17,822 bases of DNA, from assembly GCA_035545895.1 (NCBI GenBank), contig DASZXJ010000159.1, positions 1 through 17,822 of the forward strand, in the 5' to 3' direction. Of the stretch, positions 1 through 7,886 are shown in pieces. The notes beneath the pieces are model-generated. The model was not told where the DNA came from. It worked only from the letters and a program-made list of their open reading frames with translations, and searched no databases. Made by a program: the position numbers and the translations under genes. This stretch comes from DASZXJ01 sp035545895 (GTDB lineage: Bacteria; Planctomycetota; Phycisphaerae; Tepidisphaerales; Tepidisphaeraceae). Every line of letters starts with the position of its first letter. Within the stretch, counting starts at the first letter, position 1.

Positions 1-37
1 CGACGTTGGGTTGGGCAAGACGGCTATGAACTACGGG

Positions 38-751
38 TTAGGTTCGTGAAGCATACACTGGTAAACTCGACTCACGTCGAGTTTGTTTCCGATAAAGAAC
101 ATCAAAAAGAGAATCCATTGGATTCAGCCGATCGGCCCGGATTCCCCAGCACTCACGTTGCTTTCCCTTAACTGGTATGGGATTCAATCGACCACGTTTC
201 AATAGGTCGCTACGTCCAGCCCAGCCGACTGCATCAAACGTATAGGGCTGCCCGGTCATCAAGATATAGATGGAGTCATCGACGTATTTTGCAGCCATAT
301 CGCCGGGCGTATTTCGCGGAGGTCGCACAAACATATGGCCATTTGCAATCGACGTATACTTAATTTCAACGGCGCGCCCATTTTGAAACCATGACGCTGG
401 AAAATCGCAACCACGATTGCCTTCGTTGCGTTCCTCTTTCTTCATCCAATCAGTAACGTGCCATGGCGAAACGATAATGCACGCTGCCAATTCTGCTGCC
501 AATCCAGCGCATGAAATGTCTCGATCACTTTCGCCAAGGCTTTGTTTTCGTGTTCCGAGTTGCCCGTTATGACGTTCATATTCCAGCCGATCCGCATGCG
601 ACTCGATCCACTCCGCCCATCGAAACACGTTCGCGCTCGTAATGGACCTACGGCATTCGTGACATTTATACATTGCTCGCACCGGCGTAGCCCGCAAGGC
701 AATATCTTTGTGCCAGCCGCATTGGATACAACGGAGCTGCATGACCGGCAT
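38..751 (-). CDS. Zinc-ribbon protein with PD-(D/E)XK nuclease-like domain
   Basis: No named family is recognised. Counting from the ATG at 751 (237 aa), residues 8-33 form a zinc ribbon with two CxxC knuckles (C8, C11, C30, C33). A second region has the spacing of a PD-(D/E)XK nuclease core: a helix Glu (E87 in GLAAELA), then D116 in GCDF, then E129-I-K131 in VEIKYTS. The family's metal-dependent DNA cleavage is inferred from these residues only. It could equally be a resolvase-like or restriction-like accessory nuclease of the neighbouring element. The gene is divergent from the serine recombinase, about 118 bp apart. The frame is open upstream to a TTG at 766, and a further ATG at 742 would still keep the ribbon. 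No Shine-Dalgarno site decides between them, so the start is uncertain. No stop or frameshift interrupts the frame. Confidence 0.72.
   Translation of the reverse strand: MPVMQLRCIQCGWHKDIALRATPVRAMYKCHECRRSITSANVFRWAEWIESHADRLEYERHNGQLGTRKQSLGESDRDISCAGLAAELAACIIVSPWHVTDWMKKEERNEGNRGCDFPASWFQNGRAVEIKYTSIANGHMFVRPPRNTPGDMAAKYVDDSIYILMTGQPYTFDAVGWAGRSDLLKRGRLNPIPVKGKQRECWGIRADRLNPMDSLFDVLYRKQTRRESSLPVYASRT
63..84. repeat. Perfect 9-bp inverted repeat with 4-nt loop
   Basis: Arms AAACTCGAC (63-71) and GTCGAGTTT (76-84) flank the loop TCAC. The repeat lies inside the 3' end of the nuclease-like gene. On the plus strand it is followed by a T-rich stretch. It might act as a terminator-like hairpin or a protein-binding site, and its role is unknown. 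Confidence 0.5.
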
Positions 752-803
752 AATATCCGCGTTCAAACGACCACACCAAAGATTTTATTTTTCGCATCGC
801 GCG

Positions 804-817
804 GCCCCGCGCGGGGC
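804..817. repeat. 14-bp GC palindrome between divergent element genes
   Basis: GCCCCGCGCGGGGC is a perfect palindrome lying between the start of the nuclease-like gene (751, minus) and the recombinase start (870, plus). Its position suits an operator controlling both genes or an mRNA hairpin in the recombinase leader. No function can be shown from sequence alone. Confidence 0.45.
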
Positions 818-869
818 TGTGGATAACGAGCCTCTTCGCGCCGCGATTTTCTCGCGCTACAGTATCGGC

Positions 870-2492
870 ATGGCCAAAGGCAAACGATTCTTCATCTATG
901 CACGCAAATCCACCGACGATAAATCGCGGCAGGTTCGCAGCGTTCCCGATCAGATTGCTGAGTTGAACGAAATGGCGAATCGCCATTCCATCGCCGTCGT
1001 CGAAATCTTTACGGAGAAGCAGACTGCCAAAGTTCCAGGGCGTCCAGTGTTTAATGACATGCTTGATCGCATTGAAAGCGGTGATGCGGACGGAATCCTT
1101 GCGTGGCATCCCGATCGCCTTGCTCGCAATAGCGTGGATGGAGGGCGGATTATTTATCTTGTGGACACCGGCAAGATTGCCGATCTTAAGTTTCCGACCT
1201 TTGTCTTTGAGCCAACTCCATCCGGCAAGTTCATGCTTTCCATTATGTTCGGCCAGAGTAAGTATTACGTGGACAACCTTTCCGAAAACATTCGCCGTGG
1301 CCATCGCCAAAAATTGAGGAGCGGCATCTGGCCTCAAAAGGCTCCCATCGGATATCTCAATGATCCGCTGACCCGCACCATCGTGCCCGATCCAGTGCGC
1401 GCGCCTCTTGTTCGCAAGACATTTGAAATGTATGCCAGCGAATCCACCCTCGATCAAATCACCTGCACCATTAATGGGTTGGGTATGACCTCACGCCAGA
1501 CAAAGAAGGGCTTTTCTCGTACGCAATACCATCGCCTGCTTCGCAATCCGATCTACTACGGTCTCATCCGTCACAGCGGCGAATTCTTTGATGGCAAGCA
1601 TGAACCGCTCATTACGAAATCCCTGTTTGATAAAGTCCAAGACGTGATCCGAAGTAAGCGAAAGCCCAGGACAAAACGAGCGGTCAAGCCATATCTTTAC
1701 CGAGGTGTGTTTCGATGCGGCGAGTGCGGCGGCTTAATCACGCTGGAAACTCAGAAGGGGCACAATTACCTTCGATGCACCAAGAAAAAGGGTCCATGTT
1801 CGCAGCCTTATCTACGAGAGGAAGAAATCAATGCTCAGGTAGCTTCCGCTCTTCTACCCCTCGCTATACCTCAAGGCTGGACTGAATCGATGCTCGAAGA
1901 CCTTCGGGGCGAGCGGCGCTGCGAGCATATTGCTCGCGATGGAGAGCAGGTCATCCTGCAGGCCAAAATAACTGAAGCTGACCGCAAACAAGAACGCCTC
2001 ACCGCCGCGTACGTTGATAATGTCTTGACCTTGGACGAATACCGCGAAGCCAAGGTCAAAGTGGTGGAGGAAAAAGCAGGGCTTAAGGAGCGAATGAGGT
2101 GTCTGGAAAAAAATGCATCCTACTGGCTCGAACCGACCGAGCGATTCGTAAAAACCTTATCCGAAGCCAACTTACAAGCCATGGGGAACTGCAACAACGA
2201 AAAGGTCAAATTACTCAAAAAAACAGGCTCGAACCTGAAAATCCAGGATAGAAAGATTGACTATCAATTTCGCGGACCGTGGAAGACCATTGAAAAACAT
2301 GGCCGTCTTGCCCAACACAACGTCGCGCCGGAAATTTCCGGCGCGCCGCCAGTCGGTAAACCCGACCACGTTTTCACAATAGCGGAGGAGAAGGGATTCG
2401 AACCCCTGAGACCCTTGCGGGCCTACCGGTTTTCAAGACCGGCGCATTCAACCGCTCTGCCACTCCTCCGAATTTTACCAGTCAAACGGTAG
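870..2492 (+). CDS. Large serine recombinase (resolvase/invertase superfamily)
   Basis: Catalyses site-specific DNA strand exchange, presumably to integrate or excise the element. From the ATG at 870 (540 aa), the N-terminal resolvase domain begins FFIYARKST, with the nucleophile probably Ser14. The WHPDRLARN motif follows near residue 80. A recombinase domain covers about 150-260, and a zinc ribbon has C283, C286, C303 and C310. A charged coiled-coil-like region covers about 345-415. The frame is open upstream to 708, but that stretch overlaps the divergent gene and lacks resolvase features, so 870 is preferred. The conserved recombinase ending (KTGSNLKIQDRKIDYQF) is reached near residue 465. 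The last 35 or so codons are the antisense translation of the tRNA-Ser gene, ending at the TAG at 2490-2492. The natural C terminus may therefore be shorter or may differ in the excised element. Confidence 0.93.
   Translation: MAKGKRFFIYARKSTDDKSRQVRSVPDQIAELNEMANRHSIAVVEIFTEKQTAKVPGRPVFNDMLDRIESGDADGILAWHPDRLARNSVDGGRIIYLVDTGKIADLKFPTFVFEPTPSGKFMLSIMFGQSKYYVDNLSENIRRGHRQKLRSGIWPQKAPIGYLNDPLTRTIVPDPVRAPLVRKTFEMYASESTLDQITCTINGLGMTSRQTKKGFSRTQYHRLLRNPIYYGLIRHSGEFFDGKHEPLITKSLFDKVQDVIRSKRKPRTKRAVKPYLYRGVFRCGECGGLITLETQKGHNYLRCTKKKGPCSQPYLREEEINAQVASALLPLAIPQGWTESMLEDLRGERRCEHIARDGEQVILQAKITEADRKQERLTAAYVDNVLTLDEYREAKVKVVEEKAGLKERMRCLEKNASYWLEPTERFVKTLSEANLQAMGNCNNEKVKLLKKTGSNLKIQDRKIDYQFRGPWKTIEKHGRLAQHNVAPEISGAPPVGKPDHVFTIAEEKGFEPLRPLRAYRFSRPAHSTALPLLRILPVKR
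2324..2345. repeat. 22-bp perfect palindrome beside tRNA-Ser
   Basis: Eleven-base arms (CGCGCCGGAAA and its complement) meet with no spacer, centred between 2334 and 2335. A second small stem, GTCGG/CCGAC with loop TAAAC, follows at 2352-2366. Both lie just past the 3' end of the minus-strand tRNA and within the last codons of the recombinase frame. They could form a tRNA transcript hairpin terminator without a clear U-tract, a barrier between converging transcripts, or part of a recombination site. Confidence 0.55.
2383..2469 (-). tRNA. tRNA-Ser (anticodon UGA)
   Basis: Reading the minus strand, GGAGGAG at the 5' end pairs with CTCCTCC at the 3' end, followed by the discriminator G. The anticodon stem is CCGGT/ACCGG and the loop CTTGAAA carries anticodon TGA (2435-2433), which reads UCA and other UCN serine codons. 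The long variable arm (GGCCC-GCAA-GGGTC) is typical of serine tRNAs, and the T arm has GGTTCGAATCC. The total is 87 nt. CCA is not encoded, because the bases after the discriminator are C and T. The gene converges with the serine recombinase, whose frame reads through it antisense. tRNA 3' ends are common integration targets. Confidence 0.97.
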
Positions 2493-2514
2493 CCGACGCG
2501 CTTTCATCGGTCAA
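2486..2514 (-). promoter_or_regulatory. Candidate promoter for tRNA-Ser
   Basis: On the minus strand TTGACC (2514-2509) is followed after 17 bp by TACCGT (2491-2486). The -35 box is good and the -10 box is poor. It would start transcription about 10 nt before the mature tRNA. No sigma preference is proven. Confidence 0.35.
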
Positions 2515-2577
2515 ATCCGCGGAATTTCGTCAAAACCGCCATTTCCATGCAACGGGAGCATGTGAAATCAATCTGAT

Positions 2578-2607
2578 TTGCTCTTTTGAGAATCGCGCAC
2601 CTATGAT
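2578..2607 (+). promoter_or_regulatory. Candidate promoter of the MarR-efflux operon
   Basis: TTGCTC (2578-2583) and TATGAT (2602-2607, one mismatch to TATAAT) are 18 bp apart. Predicted transcription starts only about 6 nt before the ATG at 2620. Three inverted repeats lie around it: CATGC/GCATG (2546-2562), AAATCA-ATC-TGATTT (2565-2579) and TATGA/TCATA (2602-2620). These are candidate sites for autorepression by the MarR protein. Confidence 0.45.
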
Positions 2608-2619
2608 GTCGCTTGTCAT

Positions 2620-3093
2620 ATGCAATCGTTGTCACAGACAACTAATTCGAACCCGACGCAGGCCTGTGCCGAGGAACTGCTCGATGCGCTGCCGCCGATG
2701 ATCCGGTTTGTCCGCAAGCACATGCGGCGGGGCACGGACATGGGGTTGTCCATGCCCCAGTTCAGGACATTGGCGCTGCTGCGGGCGTTTCCCAATACGA
2801 ATTTATCGCTGGTGGCTGAGCACCTGGGCGCTTCGCTGCCGACGGCGTCGCGCATGGTGACGTGCATGGTGTCGAAGGGATTCATCCGCAGGCGCGAATG
2901 CGCGGGAGACCGGCGAAATGTGGAACTGGTGCTGACCGGACGCGGCGCGGAAATCATGAATAAATCCCGCAAGTCGGCGCAGGCGCAGCTGGTCAGGGAA
3001 CTGCGGTCGCTAAGCTCAGCCGACCAGCGAACCGTCATCCATGCCATGAAGTTGATGCAGAAGGTATTCAACCCGGCAGTGGACGGTAATTAG
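2620..3093 (+). CDS. MarR-family transcriptional regulator
   Basis: A 157-aa winged-helix dimer that probably represses the efflux genes behind it and is released by a small-molecule ligand. The recognition helix region is LSLVAEHLGASLPTASRMVTCMV, about residues 63-85. The wing carries the family signature DRRNVELVLTGRG, about residues 98-110. Helices at both ends would make the dimer interface. The length is typical of the family. An in-frame stop at 2587-2589 and no alternative start make the ATG at 2620 the first possible start. It has no Shine-Dalgarno site, so the message may be leaderless or nearly so. The gene is followed by the RND permease after 14 bp, which fits a self-regulated operon. 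Confidence 0.93.
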   Translation: MQSLSQTTNSNPTQACAEELLDALPPMIRFVRKHMRRGTDMGLSMPQFRTLALLRAFPNTNLSLVAEHLGASLPTASRMVTCMVSKGFIRRRECAGDRRNVELVLTGRGAEIMNKSRKSAQAQLVRELRSLSSADQRTVIHAMKLMQKVFNPAVDGN

Positions 3094-3107
3094 TATCGGA
3101 GTGTCGT

Positions 3108-6100
3108 ATGTGGATCGTCCGTTTAGCCCTGCGTCGGCCTTACACGTTTGTCGTGGCGGCGATGCTGGTGTTCATTCTTGGCATTGTCAGCATCGCGAAC
3201 ATGTCCACCGACATTTTTCCGCAGATCAACATTCCGGTGATCGCGGTGGCGTTTAACTACAGCGGCATGTCTCCATCGGAGATGGAGAAGCGCGTCACCG
3301 GCAATTTTGAGCGATTTCTCACGACCATCGTCAACGATATCGATCACACCGAGAGCGAGTCGCTTTACGGCGTGGGGGTGATCAAGATTTATTTCCAGCA
3401 AAACGCCAATATTGATGAAGCCATGGCGCAGGTGGCGTCGGTGGCGCAGACCGCCATTCGCCTGATGCCGCCCGGCATGCAGCCGCCTTTGATTATTCGA
3501 TATAGCGCTTCGGATGTGCCGATTTTGCAGCTTTCGCTGGGTAGTAAAACATTGCCCGAGCAGAGTCTGTTTGACCTGGGCGTGAACCAGTTGCGGCCGA
3601 GGCTGGTGTCGATCCCTGGAATCGAACTGCCGTTTCCGTATGGCGGCAAGCAGCGGCAGGTGGTGGTCGATCTTGATCCGGACAAACTCTACGCCTATGG
3701 CATTTCGCCGGCGGATGTTTCGACGGCCGTGAACGCGCAGAGCCCGATTTTGCCTGCCGGCACCGCCAAGATCGGCAAGCAGGAATATCAGGTGCAGCTC
3801 AACAGCAGCCCCGCAGCCGTGCAGGCGATGAACGATCTGCCGATCAAGACCGTCAACGGCGCGACGGTTTACATTCGCGACGTTGCGCAGGTGCGCGATG
3901 GGTTTCAGGTTCAGACCAACGTCGTGCATACCAACGGCAAGCCGGGCGTGCTGCTGTCGGTCCTCAAGCATGGCAATTCATCGACGCTGGACGTGGTGAA
4001 AGCCGTGAATGAAGCCTTGCCCGCGGCGCGGGCGGCGCTGCCCAGGGAATTGGAAATCACGCCGATGTTTGACCAGTCGGTTTTCGTGCGCGCAGCCGTG
4101 GAGGGTGTGGTGAAGGAAGCCGCGATTGCCGCCGGGTTGACCGGCTTGATGATTCTACTGTTTTTGGGCTCGTGGCGCAGCACGCTGATCGTGGTGATTT
4201 CGATTCCGCTGTCGATCATGGTTTCGATCATCGTGCTGTATTACCTGGGCGAGACGCTCAACGTCATGACGTTGGGTGGCATGGCGCTGGCGGTGGGCAT
4301 TCTGGTGGACGATGCGACGGTCGAGATCGAGAACATTCACCGCAATCTGCATCAGCGCAAGCGGCTGGTGAAGGCGATTCTGGACGGAGCCCAGCAAATC
4401 GCGGTGCCGGCGTTTGTTTCGACGCTGTGCATCTGCATCGTGTTTGTGCCGGTGGTGTTCATCAGCGGGGCGGCCAAGTATTTGTTCACGCCTTTGGCGA
4501 TGGCGGTCGTGTTCGCGATGATGACCAGCTATCTGCTGAGCCGTACGCTCGTGCCGACGATGGTGCATTATCTGCTCGCCAGCGAAGTGGAACGTTATGG
4601 GGGCGAGCTGGATCCCGAAGATCCGCATGCGTCGGCGGCAATTTATGCCAAGGAACACCACGGCGAGCGCCCGCCGGTGCAGGAAGAAACCAAGGCTGAA
4701 CATCTTTTGCATCAGACCTGGTTCAGGCTGGTGCTCCTGGTCGCAGTTGCGGCAGCGGCAGTGGGGGGCGTGGCGCTATACGACCATTTCGCAGGCGGAA
4801 GTTATGTAACGGCCGGTTGGAACTGGTTAAAAGCCAATCCACGCCTCGACGCGATGGTGCTGCTGGCGATTGTTGCCGTCGTGTCGCTGCTTTATCTCAT
4901 CACATCACTTGATTTAATCTGGCGAACGCACGATGTGTTTAACGCGGCGTTTGAACGGCTTCGCCGATTTTATGGCGGCATGCTGGCATGGGCGCTGGGG
5001 GCCAGAACGATCGTCGCAGTGGCATTTACGATTCTTGTGAGCGTGTCGCTGCTGCTTATTCCATTGATCGGCGAGGATTTTTTTCCATCGGTCGATGCGG
5101 GCCAGTTGCGGCTTCACGTGCGGGCTCCGTCCGGGACGCGGATCGAGGAAACGCAGAAATATTTCGCCGCGGTCGAGGATCTGATTCGCAAGGACATTCC
5201 CGAAGAAGAGATTGCGACCATCATTGACAACATCGGCATTCCGAATAGCTCGATCAATCTGGCGTTAAGTGACGGGTCGATGATCGGCCCGGCCGACGGG
5301 GAAATTCTCGTGTCGCTGAATGAAAACCATCATCCAACAGCCGGCTATCAAACCAAGCTGCGTACTGACTTGGCCAGGCAATTCCCTGAACTGGTCACGT
5401 TCTTTCAGCCTTCGGACATTGCGACGCAGGTGTTGAACTTCGGATTGCCCGCATCGATTGACGTGCAGGTGGCGGGAAACACCGCCAATGCGCAAGCCAA
5501 TGAAAAGATCGCGAATCTGATCCTGGCAGATGTTCGGCAGGTGGTCGGGGCGACCGATGTGCGGCTGGCGCAGGTGACCAATACGCCTGCCATCATGGTG
5601 GATGTTGATCGCACGATGGCGGACCAGATGGGCCTGACCCAGAAGGATGTGGCCAGCGACATGTTGATCTCGCTGTCTTCAAGCAACCAGACTGCGCCGA
5701 ATTTCTGGCTGAATCCGACGAACTCGGTGAATTACAACATTCTGGTTCAAACGCCGCAGTACAAGATGGACACGATCAACGCGTTGGAAAATACGCCGAT
5801 TCAACCCTCCGGCGAAAACGGGTCGGAGCAGAGCCAGTTGCTTGGAAACCTTTCGCGCTTGCGCCGCGGAATGACAGTGACCAATGCAACGCATCGGGAT
5901 GTGAGCGCGACATTTGACGTGCAAATGGGCGTGCAGGGCACGGACCTGGGCACGGTCGCCAAGGCGGTCGGAAAGATCGTTGATAAATACAATGGACAAC
6001 TTCCCGGCGGATCGACCATCACGCTTCGCGGACAGATTGAAAGCATGCGTTCATCGTTTTTGGGGTTGGGCATTGGATTGGTGTTTGCGGTGCTGTTGGT

Positions 6101-6578
6101 TTACTTGTTGATGGTGATCAATTTTCAGTCGTGGCTGGACCCATTGATCATTTTGATGGCCTTGCCGGGCGCGCTTTCGGGGATTTTGTGGATGCTGTTT
6201 GTGACGGGCACGACGATCAGCGTGCCGGCGCTGATGGGCGCGATCATGAGCATCGGCGTCGCGACCGCCAACAGCATTTTGATGATCACGTTTGCCAATG
6301 ACCAGCGTGAAGCGGGCATGAACGCTCCTGATGCCGCGCTTGCGGCGGGCATGACGCGCTTGCGGCCGGTGATTATGACCGCGCTGGCGATGATCATCGG
6401 CATGCTTCCGATGTCTTTGGGATTGGGCGAAGGTGGCGAGCAGAACGCTCCGCTGGGCCGCGCCGTGATTGGCGGCCTGACGCTGGCGACGTTCACCACG
6501 TTGTTTTTTGTACCTGTTGTTTACAGCGCATTGCGCCGCCATGCCGTGCAGACGCAGGTTGAAGAGGAGTTGCGATAA
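3108..6578 (+). CDS. RND efflux transporter permease (HAE1/AcrB-like)
   Basis: Inner-membrane proton-driven pump subunit exporting hydrophobic or toxic compounds. It begins with the usual MWIVRLALRRPYTF helix, followed by the first periplasmic porter segment. The TM4 proton-relay pair is D401-D402 in GILVDDATVEIENI. The second half repeats the fold, with large periplasmic loop 2 followed by the closing TM bundle (LGLGIGLVFAVLLVYLLMVINF onwards). At 1156 aa it is about 100 aa longer than AcrB. The extra length is largely between TM6 and TM7 (about residues 488-605). It consists of a charged stretch and two additional hydrophobic segments, about 538-561 and 580-605. GGAG 6 nt before the ATG supports the start. 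The stop overlaps the adaptor start (TAATG). Confidence 0.96.
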   Translation: MWIVRLALRRPYTFVVAAMLVFILGIVSIANMSTDIFPQINIPVIAVAFNYSGMSPSEMEKRVTGNFERFLTTIVNDIDHTESESLYGVGVIKIYFQQNANIDEAMAQVASVAQTAIRLMPPGMQPPLIIRYSASDVPILQLSLGSKTLPEQSLFDLGVNQLRPRLVSIPGIELPFPYGGKQRQVVVDLDPDKLYAYGISPADVSTAVNAQSPILPAGTAKIGKQEYQVQLNSSPAAVQAMNDLPIKTVNGATVYIRDVAQVRDGFQVQTNVVHTNGKPGVLLSVLKHGNSSTLDVVKAVNEALPAARAALPRELEITPMFDQSVFVRAAVEGVVKEAAIAAGLTGLMILLFLGSWRSTLIVVISIPLSIMVSIIVLYYLGETLNVMTLGGMALAVGILVDDATVEIENIHRNLHQRKRLVKAILDGAQQIAVPAFVSTLCICIVFVPVVFISGAAKYLFTPLAMAVVFAMMTSYLLSRTLVPTMVHYLLASEVERYGGELDPEDPHASAAIYAKEHHGERPPVQEETKAEHLLHQTWFRLVLLVAVAAAAVGGVALYDHFAGGSYVTAGWNWLKANPRLDAMVLLAIVAVVSLLYLITSLDLIWRTHDVFNAAFERLRRFYGGMLAWALGARTIVAVAFTILVSVSLLLIPLIGEDFFPSVDAGQLRLHVRAPSGTRIEETQKYFAAVEDLIRKDIPEEEIATIIDNIGIPNSSINLALSDGSMIGPADGEILVSLNENHHPTAGYQTKLRTDLARQFPELVTFFQPSDIATQVLNFGLPASIDVQVAGNTANAQANEKIANLILADVRQVVGATDVRLAQVTNTPAIMVDVDRTMADQMGLTQKDVASDMLISLSSSNQTAPNFWLNPTNSVNYNILVQTPQYKMDTINALENTPIQPSGENGSEQSQLLGNLSRLRRGMTVTNATHRDVSATFDVQMGVQGTDLGTVAKAVGKIVDKYNGQLPGGSTITLRGQIESMRSSFLGLGIGLVFAVLLVYLLMVINFQSWLDPLIILMALPGALSGILWMLFVTGTTISVPALMGAIMSIGVATANSILMITFANDQREAGMNAPDAALAAGMTRLRPVIMTALAMIIGMLPMSLGLGEGGEQNAPLGRAVIGGLTLATFTTLFFVPVVYSALRRHAVQTQVEEELR

Positions 6579-7882
6579 TGGATAACCATCAGCAAAACAA
6601 TCAAGCGCCTGCTCCGAATCAGCCGCATCACGATGCACATGATGAGATTCCGAAGGATTTGCCGAAGATGCGCGCATGGTCGGTCGGGCTTGCGAGCGTG
6701 GTGGTGGTGGTCGCGTTTGCGGGATTATTTCTGCTCGGCTGGGGCCCGCGAAAGAAACGGCAGGCCGATGTCGAGGAGCAATCCAAAGCGGTTTATGAAG
6801 CCAAGCCATCGGTGCAGATTGCCCTCCCGAAACATACCGAAAAAATGATCGATCTGGTGCTTCCTGCCGATGCGCGGGCCATGCAGGAGACGCCGATTTT
6901 TCCGCGTGCGAATGGATATCTCAAGCGGCTGCTCGTTGATCTGGGCGACCGGGTGGAAGCGGGGCAACTGCTGGCGGAAATTGACACGCCCGACGTGGAT
7001 GCGGATTTGCTCCAGGCCAAGGCGTCGGTTTCGCAGGCCAACGCCAGTCTGGTCAAAGCTCAAAACGATTTTCAACTGGCCCAGACGACGCTGACTCGAT
7101 ACGAGGGATTTGCCCAGGCGGGCGGCGTGACGCAACAGCAGCTCGATGAGAAACGGTCGGCGTTTGCCGAAGCGCAGTCGGCATTGGAAGGCGCCAAGGC
7201 GAATGTGCAGGCGGCGGAGGCGTCGGTCCAGCGGCTGACGGCTGCACAGGGTTTCGAAAAGGTTGTCGCGCCGTTTGCAGGAGTGATATCAGCCCGCAAT
7301 TACGATATTGGCGCGTTGATGTCCGCCAACGGGTTGCCGGGCAACAAAGAGTTATTCCGAATTACGGATACATCCACGCTTCGCGTTTTCGTGAATGTGC
7401 CGCAGGCGTACATGACATCGCTGAAGACGGGGGAGCAGGCTCAGCTTGAAGTGCGCAATTTCCCGGGCAAGCGGTTCACGGGCACGATCGCGCGGTCGGC
7501 CGGTGAACTTGATCCAGCCACGCGAACCATCCGATTTGAAATCGATTTCCCCAACAAGGACGGTCAGCTCTTTGCAGGCATGTATGGTCAGGCCCACTTG
7601 AAGATCAATCAGGATCAGCCGCCAATGGTCGTCCCGACCAGTGCGCTTGTCTTCGATGCGGGCGGCACAAAGGTGTGGGTGGTCAACGACAAAAAGGCAT
7701 ACGGGAAGAAAGTTGAAGTGGGTCGAGATTTTGGCGCAGAAGCTGAAATCGCCAGCGGCCTCAATGGCGATGAATCGGTCGTGACCAACCCCGGCACTCG
7801 ACTGGGCGATGGTGTCGAGGTTGAAGTTGCCAATCAGGTGGCGGCTCCCGCAAACAAGCCGCAGCAGGTCGCCATTCAGTGA
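6578..7882 (+). CDS. RND efflux periplasmic adaptor (HlyD/AcrA-like)
   Basis: A 434-aa membrane-fusion protein that bridges the permease and the outer-membrane channel. A short His/Asn/Gln-rich N terminus precedes one membrane anchor (about 35-55, AWSVGLASVVVVVAFAGLFLL), so it is anchored by a helix rather than a lipid. The lipoyl-like half motif GYLKRLLVDLGDRVEAGQLLAEIDTPD follows. A long helical hairpin rich in Ala, Gln and Lys comes next, then the second lipoyl half (KVVAPFAGVISARN), and beta-barrel and membrane-proximal domains. GAGGAG lies 8 nt before the ATG. The start overlaps the permease stop by one base, implying translational coupling and 1:1 assembly of the pump. Confidence 0.95.
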   Translation: MDNHQQNNQAPAPNQPHHDAHDEIPKDLPKMRAWSVGLASVVVVVAFAGLFLLGWGPRKKRQADVEEQSKAVYEAKPSVQIALPKHTEKMIDLVLPADARAMQETPIFPRANGYLKRLLVDLGDRVEAGQLLAEIDTPDVDADLLQAKASVSQANASLVKAQNDFQLAQTTLTRYEGFAQAGGVTQQQLDEKRSAFAEAQSALEGAKANVQAAEASVQRLTAAQGFEKVVAPFAGVISARNYDIGALMSANGLPGNKELFRITDTSTLRVFVNVPQAYMTSLKTGEQAQLEVRNFPGKRFTGTIARSAGELDPATRTIRFEIDFPNKDGQLFAGMYGQAHLKINQDQPPMVVPTSALVFDAGGTKVWVVNDKKAYGKKVEVGRDFGAEAEIASGLNGDESVVTNPGTRLGDGVEVEVANQVAAPANKPQQVAIQ

Positions 7883-7886
7883 ATTT

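Noticed and set aside
708..869. N-terminal extension of the recombinase frame
   Set aside because: It overlaps the divergent nuclease-like gene and contains no resolvase sequence; the catalytic domain begins right after the ATG at 870.
1..2380. Second copy of the tRNA-Ser 3' end marking the left element boundary
   Set aside because: No repeat of the tRNA 3' end is seen in this stretch, so the far boundary, if any, lies outside the window.
4155..4712. Minus-strand His/Arg-rich open frame within the RND gene
   Set aside because: The composition is what antisense of a GC-rich membrane-protein gene gives; the RND frame is clearly the coding one.
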